Notes under the pieces: generated by a model
Database searches by the model: none
What the model saw: the letters and a program-made list of their open reading frames with translations, nothing else
Told to the model about the DNA's origin: nothing
Shown here: positions 47,202 through 47,862 of the stretch, piece after piece
Layout: each line of letters opens with the position of its first letter
How positions within the stretch are numbered: position 1 is the stretch's first letter
NCBI RefSeq assembly: GCF_000242435.1
Contig: NZ_JH591188.1
Span: 64,845-112,706 of the forward strand
Direction: 5' to 3'
DNA: 47,862 nt
Source: Dialister succinatiphilus YIT 11850
GTDB lineage: Bacteria; Bacillota; Negativicutes; Veillonellales; Dialisteraceae
Program-made: the position numbers and the translations under genes

Positions 47202-47862
47202 TGTGTTCCCGACCACAAGAAAGATTTCTCGACTCCTCGTAGCTGTAGCGGCTTTGGCAGTATCCTCAAGCGGCATGATACCACCGCTCGAAATGACGGG
47301 GAGCGGGATGGTCTCGTACATCAGGTATACTGTCTTCACCGATGTGGCTCTTTCGGTCTGTCATCATCTCAAGACCCATCAATCCATCCTGCGCCTTTGG
47401 CGCGACCCTTCTCTAAGGGCCTGCATGATAAGGAAAGAAGCTTGAAACATAAGCTCCCGACAACAAGCCTGCTTTAAGGGTAACTTTATAAAGCCCCTGG
47501 AAAATCTAATTTTTTCGGGGTTATTCCCTCCTAAAGCTGTTGTATAATAACTTTAGGTTCTTTATGAACCGGACGTGGTTAATTATGGAATTGGGGTGAT
47601 GGGCGAGATCGTGAGATCCTGTGCTGGGGGAGTCTGCGGCTGCTGTCCGGCGTCAGCTATCCGCTGTCCGCCGACTGATGACTCCGGACCGTATTCCCGA
47701 GAGCAGAGAGACATCAGACGGTCAGACCTCAGAGGATGCTGAGGGTCATAGCGGTGCTTTCCAGTATTCCCGAAGGTTGACACGCCCTTACGGGCGTGAG
47801 GGTTGATGGCGCCGCCGGGCCTTTGGCCCTGGGCGCCAAGGGTTCTGTCCGGGACCGGCTGA
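47202..47862. repeat. Right half of the interrupted module and further repeats to window end
   Basis: From 47202 the module interrupted by the IS continues (GAAAGATTTCTCGACTCCTCG, CCACCGCTCGAAATGACGGGG), as at 41.0 and 41.35 kb, ending in ATCCATCC and GCGCCTTTGGCGCGA near 47380-47404. A non-repeat part (47440-47640) has TATAAT at 47543-47548 and a GGTTC/GAACC hairpin but no gene. From about 47640 the CTATCCGCT/CAGACGGTCAGA sequence recurs, and 47769-47862 repeats 5711-5810 and 29513-29606. The window stops inside this repeat. Confidence 0.82.

Overview
The window looks like a chromosomal segment of a diderm Firmicute (Negativicutes, Veillonellaceae-like, with Dialister, Allisonella or Megasphaera as the closest guesses). 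The reasons are a trimeric autotransporter adhesin of the YadA type with an ESPR signal region (which needs an outer membrane), the DUF2922/DUF1659 gene pair typical of Firmicutes, an anaerobic C4-dicarboxylate carrier, a fused ferric-type permease, Firmicute-style AAGGAGG ribosome binding sites and moderately high GC. No rRNA is present, so the genus is inference only. Both ends of the window lie inside repeats that also occur elsewhere in it.

Layout: 0.4-2.3 kb, M24 peptidase and aroD on the minus strand; 3.4-5.5 kb, acyl-CoA synthetase and Maf; 6.5-7.7 kb, Fe-alcohol dehydrogenase (minus); 8.8-12.0 kb, an SsuABC/TauABC-like importer whose binding-protein gene is cut off from the ATPase and permease by a terminator and repeats; 12.3-16.2 kb, a ferric-type ABC importer; 16.3-16.9 kb, deoC; 17.6-18.7 kb, a SAP-domain protein; tRNA-Arg(CCU); 19.2-20.5 kb, arsR-acr3 (minus); 20.8-21.7 kb, an EamA transporter (minus); 22.0-22.5 kb, the DUF2922/DUF1659 pair; 22.7-23.6 kb, ispE (minus); 24.9-29.4 kb, the glutamate synthase large subunit; 30.6-31.2 kb, a sigma-like regulator behind a LexA-type box; 31.6-32.1 kb, a fluoride riboswitch with crcB; 32.2-33.0 kb, an enoyl-CoA hydratase/isomerase; 33.2-33.9 kb, an esterase; 34.6-35.9 kb, a Dcu carrier; 36.4 kb, a DUF559 nuclease (minus); 37.2-38.4 kb, an MFS pump and 38.9-40.2 kb, a MATE pump (both minus); 42.2-45.4 kb, the YadA-like adhesin; 45.8-47.2 kb, an IS256-family element.

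The coding content is mostly ordinary anaerobe housekeeping, nutrient import, efflux and resistance. The unusual part is the space between genes. Almost every intergenic gap of more than 300 bp is built from a small set of palindromic modules that recur, invert, nest and insert into each other. Several module families keep their outer sequence and loop while the stem changes from copy to copy with both arms changing together. One 71-bp module is present or absent at the same position in the loop of a second hairpin in otherwise near-identical repeats, which is a direct record of its gain or loss. In two neighbouring copies at 40.3-40.6 kb the same module sits inside a third palindrome. From 0 to 32 kb the repeats are mainly arrays of short hairpins flanked by TTGAC and GAGGGTT, often forming about 0.9-kb composites with inverted terminal hairpins. 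From 34 to 47.8 kb a different set dominates (TTGAGAT heptamer arrays, ATCCATCC-bounded elements and an approximately 200-bp module), and one copy of the latter is interrupted by the IS256 element with an 8-bp target duplication. This repeat system is the best candidate for something undescribed here. No protein that would move it can be identified with confidence; a DUF559 nuclease sits among the repeats.
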